Below the pieces are notes generated by a model, which was not told the DNA's origin, ran no database searches, and was given only the letters and a program-made list of their open reading frames with translations. From Terriglobia bacterium (GTDB taxonomy: Bacteria > Acidobacteriota > Terriglobia > Terriglobales > SCQP01), in assembly GCA_021323595.1 (NCBI GenBank), contig JAJPKR010000014.1, positions 62,001 to 126,000 of the forward strand: DNA of 64,000 nucleotides, in the 5' to 3' direction. Below, piece by piece: positions 39,233-50,115 of the stretch. The first letter of the stretch is position 1; the number at the start of each line of letters is the position of its first letter. The translations under genes and the position numbers were made by a program.

Positions 39233-39410
39233 CGGTTCGGCGGACGCGCGGCGAAGACTCGCGAGGCAGGCGCCAGGAAGCGGCGGCGCCCGCGTCGGGC
39301 AGGTCCCATCAGCCGCCGGCGGAATGAGACCACCCCAGCGCGATGCGCCACGATGCGCCATCCAGGCGTCGTCTCCAACGAATCGCGGCGGGCACGCTAC
39401 CCTGGAGAGG

Positions 39411-40268
39411 ATGACCTCCAGCGCTTCCGCCCGCCCGTGGCGCGAGATTCGCGTCGCGCATAGCCCGGATTCCGACGACGCATTCATGTTTTACGCCCTC
39501 GCCCAAGGCAAGCTCGATACCGGCGAGCTGCGCTTCACCCACGTCCTGGGCGATATCGAGAGCCTGAACCGCCGCGCGCTGCAGGGCGAATTCGAAATCA
39601 CGGCGGTCAGCTTCCACGCGTATCCGTACTTGCAAGATCGCTACCGCTTGCTCAATCACGGCGGCAGCGTCGGCTACGGCTACGGGCCGCTGATCGTCGC
39701 GCCGCGGCCGATGACGGCGGAAGAGGCCAAGAGCAAGGTCATCGCCATCGCCGGCGAGCGCACGACCTCGGCGCTGGCGCTCAAGCTCTTCGCGCCCGGC
39801 GTTCGCACGGTGACGATGCCGTTCGACGAGATCATGGCGGCGGTGCAGGCCGGCCGGGCCGACGCCGGACTGCTGATCCACGAGGGCCAGCTCACTTATG
39901 CCGGCGCCGGACTGCACAAGGTCGTGGATCTCGGCGCCTGGTGGCTGGAGGAGACGGGTTTGCCGCTGCCGCTGGGCGGCAACGTGATTCGCCGCGATTT
40001 GCCGCCGGAACTGGCGCAGCGCGTCTCGGCATTGCTCAAGGCCTCGATCCAGTACGGCCTGGAGCATCGCCGCGACGGCCTCGCCTACGCGCAGCAGTTC
40101 GCGCGCGACATGCCGCCCGAGCTCGCCGACCGCTTCGTGGGCATGTACGTCAATCAGCGTACGATCGGCTACGGTCCCGAGGATAAGCGCGCCATCGAGA
40201 AGCTGCTGACGCTCGGCTACGAGCGCGGCATCATTCCCCATCGCCCGCTCCTCGACTTTCTCGACTAG
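39411..40268 (+). CDS. mqnD: 1,4-dihydroxy-6-naphthoate synthase (futalosine menaquinone pathway)
   Basis: VAHSPDSDDAFMFYAL, EFEITAVSFHAYPYL, GLLIHEGQLTYAGAGLHKVVDLGAWW, LPLPLGGNVIRRDL. Confidence 0.9.
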   Translation: MTSSASARPWREIRVAHSPDSDDAFMFYALAQGKLDTGELRFTHVLGDIESLNRRALQGEFEITAVSFHAYPYLQDRYRLLNHGGSVGYGYGPLIVAPRPMTAEEAKSKVIAIAGERTTSALALKLFAPGVRTVTMPFDEIMAAVQAGRADAGLLIHEGQLTYAGAGLHKVVDLGAWWLEETGLPLPLGGNVIRRDLPPELAQRVSALLKASIQYGLEHRRDGLAYAQQFARDMPPELADRFVGMYVNQRTIGYGPEDKRAIEKLLTLGYERGIIPHRPLLDFLD

Positions 40269-40276
40269 GCCGGCTC

Positions 40277-41488
40277 ATGGCCGAGCAGCCTCCGGAAGCC
40301 ACCGTTCCGCCTCCGCCTCTCGATCCGCGCCTGCGGCGCAATGTGCCCTTGCTGGGCTTCACGGCGCTTTTCAACGACACGGCGAGCGAGATGGCCTACT
40401 GGGTGCTGCCCTACTTCATCACCCTGCTCGGCGCCGGCCCGGCGCTGCTGGGCGTGATTGAGGGCGGAGCCGAGAGCGCGGCCAGCCTGGTGCGGGTCTT
40501 TTCCGGCTACCTCACCGACCGCCAGCCACGGCGCAAGCCGCTGGTGGTCGCCGGCTACCTCGTCGCCAACCTGGTCAAGCCGCTGCTCGGATGGGCGACG
40601 GCATGGCCGCAGGTGCTGGCGCTACGCGTCGCCGACCGCGGCGGCAAGGGTTTTCGCGGCGCGCCGCGCGACGTGATGATCTCGGAATCGGTGGACCGGG
40701 CCAAGCTCGGCGCCGCTTTCGGCTTGCGGCAAGCGCTCGATTCCGCCGGCGCCATTCTCGGTCCGGCGCTGGCGTACTGGATCATGGCGCGCAGCGCGCA
40801 CAACGTGCGGCTGGTGTTTTGGCTGGCGGCGATTCCCGGGGGCATCGCGGTGGCGCTGGCGTGGGGCTGGCTGCGCGAGACCGGCGGCGCGGCGCCGGCG
40901 GTCGCGAAACGGCCGGCGGCGGAGGAGGTGCGGGCGCCGGCGGCGCCCGCCGCCGCGTTCCCCGCCGCGTTCTATCAACTACTCGCCGCCGTCGCGCTGT
41001 TCGGGATCGCCAATTTCAGCGATATGTTCTTGATCCTGCGTGCGCAGCAGCTTGGCATCTCGCCCGCCGGCGCGCCGCTGCTCGGGCTGGTCTTCAACGC
41101 GGTCTTCGCGGGCCTCTCGTACCCGTTCGGCGGCCTCTCGGATCGCTGGCGGCGCAAATGGCTGATCGGCAGCGGTTATTTGCTGTTCGCGTGGGTGTAC
41201 TGGAGCTTCGGCGTGATTCATCGCGCGGCGTGGGTGTGGCCGCTATTCGCGATCTACGGGCTTTATCAGGCGATGAGCGCCGGGGTGCTCAGCGCGCTGG
41301 TGGCCGAAACGGTGGGACCGCAGGCCCGCGGCCGCGCGTTCGGCTGGGTGGCCAGCGTCGCCGGCGGCACGGCGCTGGCGGCCAGCGTTTTGGCAGGCTG
41401 GCTGTGGCACCGCGCCGGTCCGGCGCTGCCCTTCGAGCTGGCGGCGGTGCTGGCGGTGATTGCCGCCGGGTTGATTTTCGCGCTGTAG
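40277..41488 (+). CDS. MFS transporter
   Basis: About 12 TM segments, LFNDTASEMAYWVLPYF, DRGGKGFRGAPRDVMISES, GGLSDRWRRKWLI. Confidence 0.9.
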   Translation: MAEQPPEATVPPPPLDPRLRRNVPLLGFTALFNDTASEMAYWVLPYFITLLGAGPALLGVIEGGAESAASLVRVFSGYLTDRQPRRKPLVVAGYLVANLVKPLLGWATAWPQVLALRVADRGGKGFRGAPRDVMISESVDRAKLGAAFGLRQALDSAGAILGPALAYWIMARSAHNVRLVFWLAAIPGGIAVALAWGWLRETGGAAPAVAKRPAAEEVRAPAAPAAAFPAAFYQLLAAVALFGIANFSDMFLILRAQQLGISPAGAPLLGLVFNAVFAGLSYPFGGLSDRWRRKWLIGSGYLLFAWVYWSFGVIHRAAWVWPLFAIYGLYQAMSAGVLSALVAETVGPQARGRAFGWVASVAGGTALAASVLAGWLWHRAGPALPFELAAVLAVIAAGLIFAL

Positions 41489-41495
41489 CCGCACG

Positions 41496-41530
41496 AGCCA
41501 TGCGGGTCGCAGAGGCGCGGCCGCATGGCT
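41496..41530. terminator. Inverted repeat agccatgcgg-N15-ccgcatggct between convergent MFS and polA genes
   Basis: Perfect 10-bp arms, 8 nt after the MFS stop; no T-tract. Confidence 0.5.
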
Positions 41531-41638
41531 TGCGGCTGATCGTCCGAAGTCGAGCGGAGCGGCGGACAGCTGCTTCTTCGCGGCATCCGCGCGCCGCGGC
41601 GGGGACGATTTCCCTTCCCCCCAGCGCGCCGGCGGCGG

Positions 41639-44278
41639 CTATTGCGGCAGATCTTCCAGGTCGCGCCAATTGGGCCCGACGCCGATATCCACGGTGAGCG
41701 GCACGTCCAAGGCGGTGACCTGCTCCATCTCGTCGCGCACCCAGGCCGCGACCTCGCCCGCCTGGGCGCGGGGAGCTTCGAGCACCAACTCATCGTGCAC
41801 CTGCAAGAGCAGGCGCGCCGCGCTCGCTTCGCGGCGCAGCCGCGCCGCCACGCGGATCATGGCCAGCCGCATGAGATCCGCCGCCGTGCCTTGCAGCGGC
41901 GTGTTGACGGCGGTGCGCTCGGCGAATCCGCGCAAGGTGGCGTTGCGGCTGGCGATATCCGGGATGGGGCGGCGGCGGCCGAAGAGCGTGCGCACCGCGC
42001 CTTCTTGCCGCGCCTGCGCCAGGGTGCGGTCAATGAAGCCGCGCACGCCGGCGTAACGGTCGAAGTAGCGGGCGATGATCCGCGCCGCCTCGGCTTGTGG
42101 GATGCCGAGCTGGCGCGCCAGGCCGAAGGCGGAAAGGCCGTAGACGATCCCGAAGTTGATGGCTTTGGCGCGGCGGCGGTGCTCGGGCGCGACCTCGGCG
42201 AAGGGCATGCCGAAGATCTCGGCGGCGGTGAGGGCGTGAATGTCATCGCCGCGGCGGAAGGCCGCCAGCAAAAGCGGGTCCTGGCTGAAGTGAGCGAGCA
42301 GGCGCAGCTCGATCTGCGAATAATCGGCGGCGATCAGCAGATGGCCGGGGGCAGCGCGAAAGGCGGCGCGAATGCGGCGGCCGAGCTCGCTGCGGATGGG
42401 AATGTTCTGCAGGTTGGGGTTGCTCGAGGCCAGCCGCCCGGTGGCAGTGCCGACTTGCGTGAAGGTGGTGTGCAGGCGTCCGGAGGCGTCGGCGAAGCGG
42501 GGCAGCGCCTCGGCGTAGGTGGATTTCAGCTTCGCCACCTGGCGATAATCCAGCACCAGGCGCGCCACGTCGAACTGATCGGCGAGCTGCTCGAGCACAT
42601 CCACGGCGGTGGAAAGCGACTTGCCCTTGCCGCGCCGGGGCGGCTGCGGCAGCCCCATTTTTTCGAAAAGGATCTCGCCCAGCTGCTTCGGCGAGTTGAG
42701 GTTGAACTCGACGCCGGCCAGGGCGAAGATGCGGCGTTCGAGCGCGGCGCCGCTCTGGTCGAGTTCACGCGTGAGCTCGGCCAGCGCTTCCGGATCAAGC
42801 AGCACGCCGGCATCTTCCATGGCTTCGAGCACGGGCACCAGCGGCAGGTCGAGTTCGTCGTAGCAGCGGCGCAAGCCGGCGGCCTCGAGCTCGGGCGCGA
42901 GCCGCCGCGCCAGCGCCTCGATCACCGCCGCCGCCTCGCCGGCGCCGGCGGGCGCGGCGGCGCCGAGCCAGCGCTGCGCCAGCGCCGGCAGGGCATGCGA
43001 GCCGGCGGTGGGATCGAGCAGATAGGAATACAGCTCGACGTCCTCGACGCCCGCGGTCGCGAGCGGCGGCAGGGCTTGCGCCGCCAGCGCGCGCCGAACG
43101 GCCTTGAGGTCGTGGACGCGCCAGGCGCGGCCCCGGGCTGCGAGCGCCTCGGCCAGCGCCGGCCAAGCCTCGCGCGTGAGGCTCAGGCAGGTGTCATCGG
43201 CCGCGAGCCCGATGTTATCCGCGCTGACGGCCAGCGCAACCACGCGATGCCCGCTCAGCAGCGCACCGGCCGCCGCCGCACCGGCGGCTTGCACGGTCGC
43301 CGGCGGCAGCGCGGCCGGCGCCGGCGCCGCCGCCGCGGGCGCGGCGGGCGCGCCCAGCGCTTTGAGCAGGGACGTGAATTCCAACTCCTGAAACAGCGCG
43401 CGGCAGGCGGCTTCATCGGGCTCGCGCCGCTGGACCTCATCCCAGTCGAGGCGCACCGGCACGTCGGCATGGATCGTGGCCAGATAATGGCTTTGCTCGA
43501 TCCGCTCGCGATTGGCTTGCAGCGACTCGCGGTAAGTCTTGCGCTCCACTTCGCCGGCGCGCTCAAGCGCCGCCTGCACCGAGCCGAAGCGTTGAATCAG
43601 ATCGCGCGCGCCCTTCTCGCCGATGCCGGGCGCTCCGGGAATGTTATCCACGGCATCGCCGCGCAAGGCGAGCAGATCGGCAACCTGCTCCGGGCGCACG
43701 CCCAAGAGCTCCTGCACCTCCTCCGGTCCCGCCAGCAGGTCGCCACGGGTTGGAATCAGCACGCGGACGCGATCGTTGACGAGTTGCAGCAAATCCTTGT
43801 CGCTCGAGACGATCACCACGCGCTTACCGGTTTCCGCGGCCTGCCGCGCCAGGGTTCCGATTACGTCGTCGGCTTCGAAGCCCTCGTATTGCAAGACCGG
43901 CACGCGATAGGCTTCGAGCACCCGCCGGATATAGGCCAACTGGGGTCCGAGATCCTCGGGCATCGCTTGCCGCGTCGCCTTGTATTGCGGATAGGCCTCG
44001 TCGCGAAAGGTCGGCCCGGCGGAATCGAACACCGCCGCGATCGCCGGCGGCCGCACCTCGTTCAGCAGCTTGCGCAACATATTCGTGAAGCCGAGCACCG
44101 CGCCCGTAGGCGTGCCGCGCGAATTGGAAAGCCTGGGCAACGCGTGATAAGCGCGGAAGATGTAGCCCATCGTGTCGATCAAGTACAGATCGGCGGCGCG
44201 CTCGCCGGCTGCTGGGGCGGCGGCGGGCGGGGAAGGCGGGGGGGAGGAAGATCCGGAAGAGCGTGCCGGCATGCGCAT
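41639..44278 (-). CDS. polA: DNA polymerase I
   Basis: 5' nuclease domain (YLIDTMGYIFRAYHALP, GFEADDVIGTLA, DKDLLQLV, GIGEKGARDLI) and polymerase motifs (DYSQIELRLLAHFSQD, RRRAKAINFGIVYGLSAFGLA, LLLQVHDELVLEAP). Confidence 0.95.
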   Translation of the reverse strand: MRMPARSSGSSSPPPSPPAAAPAAGERAADLYLIDTMGYIFRAYHALPRLSNSRGTPTGAVLGFTNMLRKLLNEVRPPAIAAVFDSAGPTFRDEAYPQYKATRQAMPEDLGPQLAYIRRVLEAYRVPVLQYEGFEADDVIGTLARQAAETGKRVVIVSSDKDLLQLVNDRVRVLIPTRGDLLAGPEEVQELLGVRPEQVADLLALRGDAVDNIPGAPGIGEKGARDLIQRFGSVQAALERAGEVERKTYRESLQANRERIEQSHYLATIHADVPVRLDWDEVQRREPDEAACRALFQELEFTSLLKALGAPAAPAAAAPAPAALPPATVQAAGAAAAGALLSGHRVVALAVSADNIGLAADDTCLSLTREAWPALAEALAARGRAWRVHDLKAVRRALAAQALPPLATAGVEDVELYSYLLDPTAGSHALPALAQRWLGAAAPAGAGEAAAVIEALARRLAPELEAAGLRRCYDELDLPLVPVLEAMEDAGVLLDPEALAELTRELDQSGAALERRIFALAGVEFNLNSPKQLGEILFEKMGLPQPPRRGKGKSLSTAVDVLEQLADQFDVARLVLDYRQVAKLKSTYAEALPRFADASGRLHTTFTQVGTATGRLASSNPNLQNIPIRSELGRRIRAAFRAAPGHLLIAADYSQIELRLLAHFSQDPLLLAAFRRGDDIHALTAAEIFGMPFAEVAPEHRRRAKAINFGIVYGLSAFGLARQLGIPQAEAARIIARYFDRYAGVRGFIDRTLAQARQEGAVRTLFGRRRPIPDIASRNATLRGFAERTAVNTPLQGTAADLMRLAMIRVAARLRREASAARLLLQVHDELVLEAPRAQAGEVAAWVRDEMEQVTALDVPLTVDIGVGPNWRDLEDLPQ

Positions 44279-44371
44279 CTCGATTGTAGTCGGCGCAGGG
44301 CGGGAGGCGGCCGGGCGCCGGAAGTCGGACGGTGGGCGGGGCGATCAGCCTCGCAGGGCTTCGTTCTCCCG

Positions 44372-44399
44372 CCCCAAGGCGCGCCGCTGCGCCTTGGGG
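44372..44399. terminator. Perfect hairpin ccccaaggcg-N8-cgccttgggg in the rarA-polA gap
   Basis: 10-bp perfect arms, 8-nt loop, in a 450-bp GC-rich intergenic region downstream of rarA (minus strand). Confidence 0.45.
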
Positions 44400-44729
44400 A
44401 CCCCGGGGTTTGGCTGCTCGGGGCGGGTCGGATACATCCGTGTATTCCTCCCGCCCCTCCCAGCCTGCGGCCTCGCCCTGCTGACTTCTCGCCCTGCTGC
44501 GGAGTGCTTAGTTAGCAGGGACCCGCCCGGCGGAATCTCGCGGGGCTTCTCTCGGCGCTCCGCTGCGCTGCGCATTCCCCTCGATCTCGGCTAACTGGAT
44601 CTTCAGTCGTGGACTCGGGGCTGCCGCCAAAGGCCACGGACGCCGGCGGCGAATGACCGCGACGGCAGGCCGAGGCAGCGTGGAATGGATCGCCCCCTGT
44701 TCGCCGTCCGGCTCCGGCGCCTGCCTGCA

Positions 44730-46130
44730 TCAACTCTTGTCGCGGGTGCTGTCGCGGAGATCGCGAAGCTCGCGCAGGCGCTCGGCGGCGCGGGCTTCCC
44801 AGCCCTCGCGGGTGGGGCGGTAGTAGCGGCGGTCGCGGAGGTTGTCGGGCAGGCATTGCATGGCGGCCACTTTGGCTTCGAGATCGTGGGCGTACTCGTA
44901 ACCGCTGCCGTAGCCGAGGCCGCGCATCAGCGCGGTCGGGGCGTTGCGCAGATGCAGCGGCACGGGCTGGCCGGTGGTCTCCTGCACATCGCGCTGGACC
45001 TCGCCGTAGGCGACGTATAAGGCGTTCGACTTGGGGGCCAGCGCGAGATAGGCGCAGGCTTGCGCCAGCGCGAGCGCGCCCTCGGGCATGCCGATGAAGT
45101 GCACGGCCTGCTGCGCGGCCATGGCCTGCTCCAACGCGCGCGGATCGGCCAGCCCGACATCTTCGCTGGCGAAGCGCACCAGCCGGCGGGCGACATAGAG
45201 GGGATCCTCGCCGCTTTCGAGCATGCGGCCGAGCCAATAGAGGCCGGCATCGGGGTCGCTGTTGCGCAGCGACTTATGCAGGGCGGAGATCAGGTTGAAG
45301 TGCTCTTCGCCGGCCTTGTCGTAGAGGAGCAGCTTCCGTTGCAGCGTCTCTTCCAGGCGCTGGGCGGAGACGCGGATGACCCCGGCTTCGGGCGCGACGC
45401 CGGTGGCGACGGCTTCGAGGGCGTTATATGCGACGCGGGCATCGCCGTTGGCGAAGACGGCGATGCGGCGCAGCGCTTCCGGTTCGGCCTCGACCGGCAC
45501 GCCGCCGGTCGCCGCCGCGACGCCGCGCTCGCGGTCGGCCAGCGCCCGCTCGAGCAGCGCGACGATCTCATCCTCGCCGAGCGCATAGAGCACATAGACG
45601 CGGGCGCGCGAGAGCAGGGCCGAGTTCACTTCGAAGCTGGGATTCTCGGTGGTCGCGCCGATGAGCGTGATCGCGCCCTTTTCGACATAGGGCAGGAAGG
45701 CGTCTTGCTGCGCTTTGTTGAAACGGTGAATCTCGTCCACGAAGAGGATGGTGCGCGTGCCCGCCTGCCAGGCGCGCTCGGCGTCAGCCATGACCTGGCG
45801 AATTTCCCTGATGCCGCTGGTGACGGCGCTGAAGGGGACAAAGAGCCGGCGGGTGACGCCGGCGATGATGCGGGCGAGGGTGGTCTTGCCGACGCCTGGC
45901 GGTCCCCAGAGGAGAATCGAGCCTAGCTCGTCGCGCTCGATCTGACGGCGGAGCGGCTTGCCCGGCGCCAGCAGATGGCGCTGGCCGAGGAACTCGTCAA
46001 GCGAGCGCGGGCGCATGCGGTCGGCCAGCGGCCGTCCCGGCGCCGGCGCGGCTTGCGCATCGAAAGCGGGAAAGAGTGACACGGACGCTCTAGGCAGCTC
46101 AGCTTGCGCCGCGCTGCCGCATCGCCTCAT
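44730..46130 (-). CDS. rarA: Replication-associated recombination protein A (RarA/MgsA, AAA+)
   Basis: [73 protein letters not shown]. Confidence 0.94.
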   Translation of the reverse strand: MRRCGSAAQAELPRASVSLFPAFDAQAAPAPGRPLADRMRPRSLDEFLGQRHLLAPGKPLRRQIERDELGSILLWGPPGVGKTTLARIIAGVTRRLFVPFSAVTSGIREIRQVMADAERAWQAGTRTILFVDEIHRFNKAQQDAFLPYVEKGAITLIGATTENPSFEVNSALLSRARVYVLYALGEDEIVALLERALADRERGVAAATGGVPVEAEPEALRRIAVFANGDARVAYNALEAVATGVAPEAGVIRVSAQRLEETLQRKLLLYDKAGEEHFNLISALHKSLRNSDPDAGLYWLGRMLESGEDPLYVARRLVRFASEDVGLADPRALEQAMAAQQAVHFIGMPEGALALAQACAYLALAPKSNALYVAYGEVQRDVQETTGQPVPLHLRNAPTALMRGLGYGSGYEYAHDLEAKVAAMQCLPDNLRDRRYYRPTREGWEARAAERLRELRDLRDSTRDKS

Positions 46131-46968
46131 AGAGAATGATGGCCCCGGCGACGCCGGCGTTCAACGACTCAATCTCGCGGCGCATGGGAATGGCCAGCGT
46201 CGTCGCGGCTGCGCGCTGCAAGGCACGAGGCACACCGCCGGCTTCCTGGCCGATGACCAGGCACAGCGGGCGGCGCAGGTCGGCGGCGGGCAGCGGCGTT
46301 TTGCCGCGCGCGCCGGCGGCGATGATCGCCACGTCCCGGCGGCGGCATGCCTCGATCAGCGCCGCTTCGGCGATCTTCTCCGCTACCGGCAAATGGAAGA
46401 GCGACCCGGCGCTGGCGCGAATCGCCTTGGGATGAAACGGGGCGACGCTTTCGGCGAGGCTCAGGACGCCGGTGGCGCCGAAGGCGTCGGCGGCGCGAAT
46501 CAGCGTCCCGAGATTGCCCGGATCCTGCAGCGCCGCCGCCACCAGCAGCGGCGCCTGCGGGCTGTCGGGCAGCATTTCCGCCAGCGATGCAGCCGGCCAG
46601 CGTGCCAGCGCCGCGACGCCTTGCGGCGTCTCGACATCCATGGCGGCGCGGAAGGCGGCGTCGGCGGCGACGGCGACCTCGGCGTGCTTGGAGAGCTGCG
46701 GGCGCAGCTTGGCGGCGAAGCGCGCGGCGCCGGTTGCGCTGAAAACGACCGCCTCCAGCCGCGCGCCGCTGCGCAGCGCCTCGCCGATCAGGCGCGGGCC
46801 TTCGAGCGGGAGCAGGCGTTCGCGCCCCGCTTCCGCCTCGCCGCGGAAGGCGCGGCGAAAGCGCCTAAGCAGTGCCGCACCGGCTTCCTCCTGGGCTGCC
46901 ACCAGCGGAGTGTACCAGGTTGGCGGCGGACGAACGGACGCCGGCGGAAGGCAGGCGCCGGAAGCCAC
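46099..46968 (-). CDS. TrmH/SpoU-family RNA methyltransferase
   Basis: [61 protein letters not shown]. Confidence 0.92.
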   Translation of the reverse strand: MASGACLPPASVRPPPTWYTPLVAAQEEAGAALLRRFRRAFRGEAEAGRERLLPLEGPRLIGEALRSGARLEAVVFSATGAARFAAKLRPQLSKHAEVAVAADAAFRAAMDVETPQGVAALARWPAASLAEMLPDSPQAPLLVAAALQDPGNLGTLIRAADAFGATGVLSLAESVAPFHPKAIRASAGSLFHLPVAEKIAEAALIEACRRRDVAIIAAGARGKTPLPAADLRRPLCLVIGQEAGGVPRALQRAAATTLAIPMRREIESLNAGVAGAIILYEAMRQRGAS

Positions 46969-47035
46969 GGGACGCCGGGGCGCGAGCGGCAGCCCGACCG
47001 GATGGCCGGAAAGCGCGCCGGCGCAGGCCGCCTCC

Positions 47036-47041
47036 TATACT
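47036..47041 (+). promoter_or_regulatory. Candidate -10 box TATACT upstream of the thiolase gene
   Basis: tatact 18 nt before the ATG at 47059; no clear -35. Confidence 0.35.
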
Positions 47042-47058
47042 GGCAAGAGAGGTGCGAA

Positions 47059-48243
47059 ATGGATGAGGCGGTAATTCTCGCGGGCGTGCGCACGCCGGTG
47101 GGGAAGTTCCTGGGCGGTTTGGCGCCGCTTTCGGCGCCGCAACTGGGCGCCGTGGTGGTGCGGGAAGCGGTGAAGCGCGCGGGCATCGAGCCGGCGCAGG
47201 TGGATGAATGCATCATGGGCAACGTGGTGCAGGCGGGTCTGGGCCAGAATCCGGCGCGGCAAGCGGCGCTCTTCGGCGGGCTCAGCCCGCACGTGGGCGC
47301 GGTCACGATCAACAAAGTTTGCGGCTCGGGGCTGAAAGCCGTCGGCCTGGCGGCGCAGGCGGTGATGCTGGGCGATTCGGAGATGGTGGTCGCGGGCGGC
47401 ATGGAATCCATGTCGAACTGCCCGTATCTGCTGCCGGGCGCGCGCCAGGGCTACAAGATGGGCTCGGTCGAGATGATCGACTCGATGATTCACGACGGGC
47501 TGTGGGACGTGTACAACGACTACCACATGGGGCAGACGGCGGAGCTGGTCAGCGAGAAATACCGCGTCTCGCGCGAGGAGCAAGACGCCTACGCCCTGGA
47601 GAGCCATCGCCGCGCCATCGCCGCCATCCGCGAATGCCGCTTCAGCGCGCAGATCGTGCCGGTGGAAGTGCCGCAAAAGAAGGGCGAGCCGGTGGTGATC
47701 AGCCGCGACGAAGGCCCGCGCGAAGACACGAGCATGGAAGCGCTGCGCAAGCTCAAGCCGGCTTTCAAGAAAGACGGAACGGTCACGGCCGGCAACGCGC
47801 CTGGGGTCAATGACGGCGCGGCGGCAGTGGTGGTCACGAGCGCCCGCCGCGCGCGCGAGCTAGGCCGGCCGCCGATGGCGCGCATCGTCGCGCAGGCGAC
47901 CAGCGGCCTGGAGCCGCAATGGGTGATGATGGCGCCGGTCGAGGCCATCCGCAAGCTGTGGAAGAAGACCGGCTGGAAGCCGGAGGACGTGGATCTGTAC
48001 GAGATCAACGAAGCCTTCGCGGCGCAGGCGGTGGCGGTGATTCGCGAGCTCGGCCTGGATGCCGCGCGCGTGAACGTCAACGGCGGCGCGGTGGCGCTCG
48101 GCCATCCCATCGGCGCCAGCGGCGCGCGCCTGCTGGTGACGCTGCTCTATGAGCTGCAGCGGCGCAACGCGCGGCGCGGCATCGCGGCCTTGTGCCTGGG
48201 CGGCGGCAACGCCGTGGGCATGGCCGTCGAGCGCGCCGCCTAG
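47059..48243 (+). CDS. Acetyl-CoA C-acetyltransferase (thiolase)
   Basis: [70 protein letters not shown]. Confidence 0.95.
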   Translation: MDEAVILAGVRTPVGKFLGGLAPLSAPQLGAVVVREAVKRAGIEPAQVDECIMGNVVQAGLGQNPARQAALFGGLSPHVGAVTINKVCGSGLKAVGLAAQAVMLGDSEMVVAGGMESMSNCPYLLPGARQGYKMGSVEMIDSMIHDGLWDVYNDYHMGQTAELVSEKYRVSREEQDAYALESHRRAIAAIRECRFSAQIVPVEVPQKKGEPVVISRDEGPREDTSMEALRKLKPAFKKDGTVTAGNAPGVNDGAAAVVVTSARRARELGRPPMARIVAQATSGLEPQWVMMAPVEAIRKLWKKTGWKPEDVDLYEINEAFAAQAVAVIRELGLDAARVNVNGGAVALGHPIGASGARLLVTLLYELQRRNARRGIAALCLGGGNAVGMAVERAA

Positions 48244-48258
48244 CCCGCCGGACCGGAC

Positions 48259-49113
48259 ATGCCCGCACTGAGCAACGTCACGGTCGTAGGGGGCGGCACG
48301 ATGGGCGGCGGCATCGCCCACGTGCTGGCGCGCCACGGCTACCCCGTCGTGCTGTGCGAAACCAGCGCGGCGCTGGCCGACCGCGCGCGGGCCGGCATCG
48401 AGCGCAATCTGGAGCGCGAAGTCAAGAAAGAGAAGCTCACCGCCGAACAGGGGCGGCAGGCGCTCGCCCGCATTCGCACCACGACCGAACTGAGCGAGGC
48501 CGCCGCCGCCGATCTGATCATCGAGGCGATTCCCGAGCGGCGCGAGCTGAAGACGGCGCTCTTCGAACGGCTGGACGGCCTGGCGCCGGAACGCTGCCTT
48601 TTCGCCAGCAACACGTCCTCGCTCTCGATCACCGAATTGGCCGCGCACACCCGCCGCCCCGAGCGCTTCATCGGCATGCATTTCATGAACCCGGTGCCGG
48701 TGATGCCGCTGGTCGAGGTCGTGCGCGGGCTGGCCACGAGCGACGAGACCTTCGCCGCCGTGCGGGATCTGGCGCTGCGGCTGGAGAAGACTCCGGTCGA
48801 GGCGCGCGACTTCCCGGGCTTCGTCTCCAACCGCGTGCTGATGCCGATGATCAACGAGGCGATCTTCTGTGTCATGGAGGGAGTCGCGTCGGCGGAGGCC
48901 GTGGACCAGGTGATGAAGCTGGGCATGAACCATCCCATGGGCCCGCTCACGCTGGCCGATTTCATCGGGCTCGACGTTTGTCTGGATATCATGGAAGTTC
49001 TTTACCGCGGCTTCCGCGACAGCAAGTACCGCCCTTGCCCGCTGCTGCGACAGATGGTCGCGGCGGGATGGCTGGGACGGAAGACGGGCCGCGGCTTTTA
49101 CCGTTACTCTTAA
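48259..49113 (+). CDS. 3-hydroxybutyryl-CoA dehydrogenase family protein
   Basis: VVGGGTMGGGIAHVLARHGYPVVL, SNTSSLSITELA, RFIGMHFMNPVPVMPLVEVV, DFPGFVSNRVLMPMINEAI. Confidence 0.95.
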   Translation: MPALSNVTVVGGGTMGGGIAHVLARHGYPVVLCETSAALADRARAGIERNLEREVKKEKLTAEQGRQALARIRTTTELSEAAAADLIIEAIPERRELKTALFERLDGLAPERCLFASNTSSLSITELAAHTRRPERFIGMHFMNPVPVMPLVEVVRGLATSDETFAAVRDLALRLEKTPVEARDFPGFVSNRVLMPMINEAIFCVMEGVASAEAVDQVMKLGMNHPMGPLTLADFIGLDVCLDIMEVLYRGFRDSKYRPCPLLRQMVAAGWLGRKTGRGFYRYS

Positions 49114-49174
49114 CGGCTGACGACCGGCGGAGGACGGGCCGAAACCTCATGCCGGGAGCGAAGGAGCGGTGCGC

Positions 49175-50005
49175 ATGAACGCGGAAGCGGAGATCGGCCG
49201 GCACTATGCCAGCGGGCGGTTGCTGGAGGCGATTCTGGCGGCGCTGGCGGCGAGCGGCAAACAGGGCGCGAAGCTGACGCCGGAGGAATTAGCGCCGCTC
49301 GATGAATTTCACCTCGGCGGCCTGGAAGCGACCCAGGCGATCGCGGAGGGGCTCGAGCTGCACCCCGGCTTGCGGCTGCTCGACGTCGGCTGCGGCATCG
49401 GCGGGCCGGCGCGGTATTTTGCCGCCGCGCACGGCTGCCAGGTCCACGGCCTCGATCTGACCGAGGAATTCGTCAGCGTGGCGCGGCGCTTGACCGAAAT
49501 GACCGGGCTGACGGAGCGCGTCGAATTTCATCAGGCCAGCGCCCTGAAGCCCCCGTTTTTCGCCGCCAGTTTCGACCGAGCGGTGATGATCCATGTCGGC
49601 ATGAACGTCAGCGACAAGGCGGGCGTTTTCCGGGCGGTACGCGCCTTGCTGAAGCCGCAAGGCCGGTTCGCGATCTTCGACTTGGTGCGAACCGGCAACG
49701 GCGCGCTGCGCTACCCGGCGCCTTGGGCGGGGGGCGAGGCGACCAGCTTCGTCGCTGCCGCCGACGCCTACCGCGAGGCGCTCGCCGCGGCGGGCTTTCG
49801 CCTGGAGCAGGAGACCGACCGCACGGCCAGCGGGGTGGCGTTCCTCCGGCGCGCGATGGCGGCGCGGGCGGCAGCGGCGGCGCCGCCGCCGTTGGGGCTG
49901 CATTTGCTGATGGGCAAGCGCACGCCGGCCATGCTGCAGAACGTCTTGACGATGCTGGAAGAGGGGGCGCTTTCCGCGATCGAGTTCGTCGCGCTCGCGG
50001 CGTGA
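49175..50005 (+). CDS. SAM-dependent methyltransferase (UbiE/sterol-MT-like)
   Basis: LRLLDVGCGIGGPARYFA, VHGLDLTEEFVSVARRL, MIHVGMNVSDKAGVFRAVRALLKPQGRFAIFD. Confidence 0.85.
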   Translation: MNAEAEIGRHYASGRLLEAILAALAASGKQGAKLTPEELAPLDEFHLGGLEATQAIAEGLELHPGLRLLDVGCGIGGPARYFAAAHGCQVHGLDLTEEFVSVARRLTEMTGLTERVEFHQASALKPPFFAASFDRAVMIHVGMNVSDKAGVFRAVRALLKPQGRFAIFDLVRTGNGALRYPAPWAGGEATSFVAAADAYREALAAAGFRLEQETDRTASGVAFLRRAMAARAAAAAPPPLGLHLLMGKRTPAMLQNVLTMLEEGALSAIEFVALAA

Positions 50006-50115
50006 ACCCCAGCGGCGGTCCGCCCTTGCGCCCCAAAAGCAGGGCGAGCCGGCATCGCGGCCGGGGCGGGGTGAGTGCGGCGCACGGGCACGGGTGAGAC
50101 AATGGAATCACTGCA

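Noticed and set aside
41642-44515. 957-aa plus-strand ORF antisense to polA
   Set aside because: Q/R/H/G-rich composition with no recognisable domain; a by-product of high GC3 in polA on the other strand.
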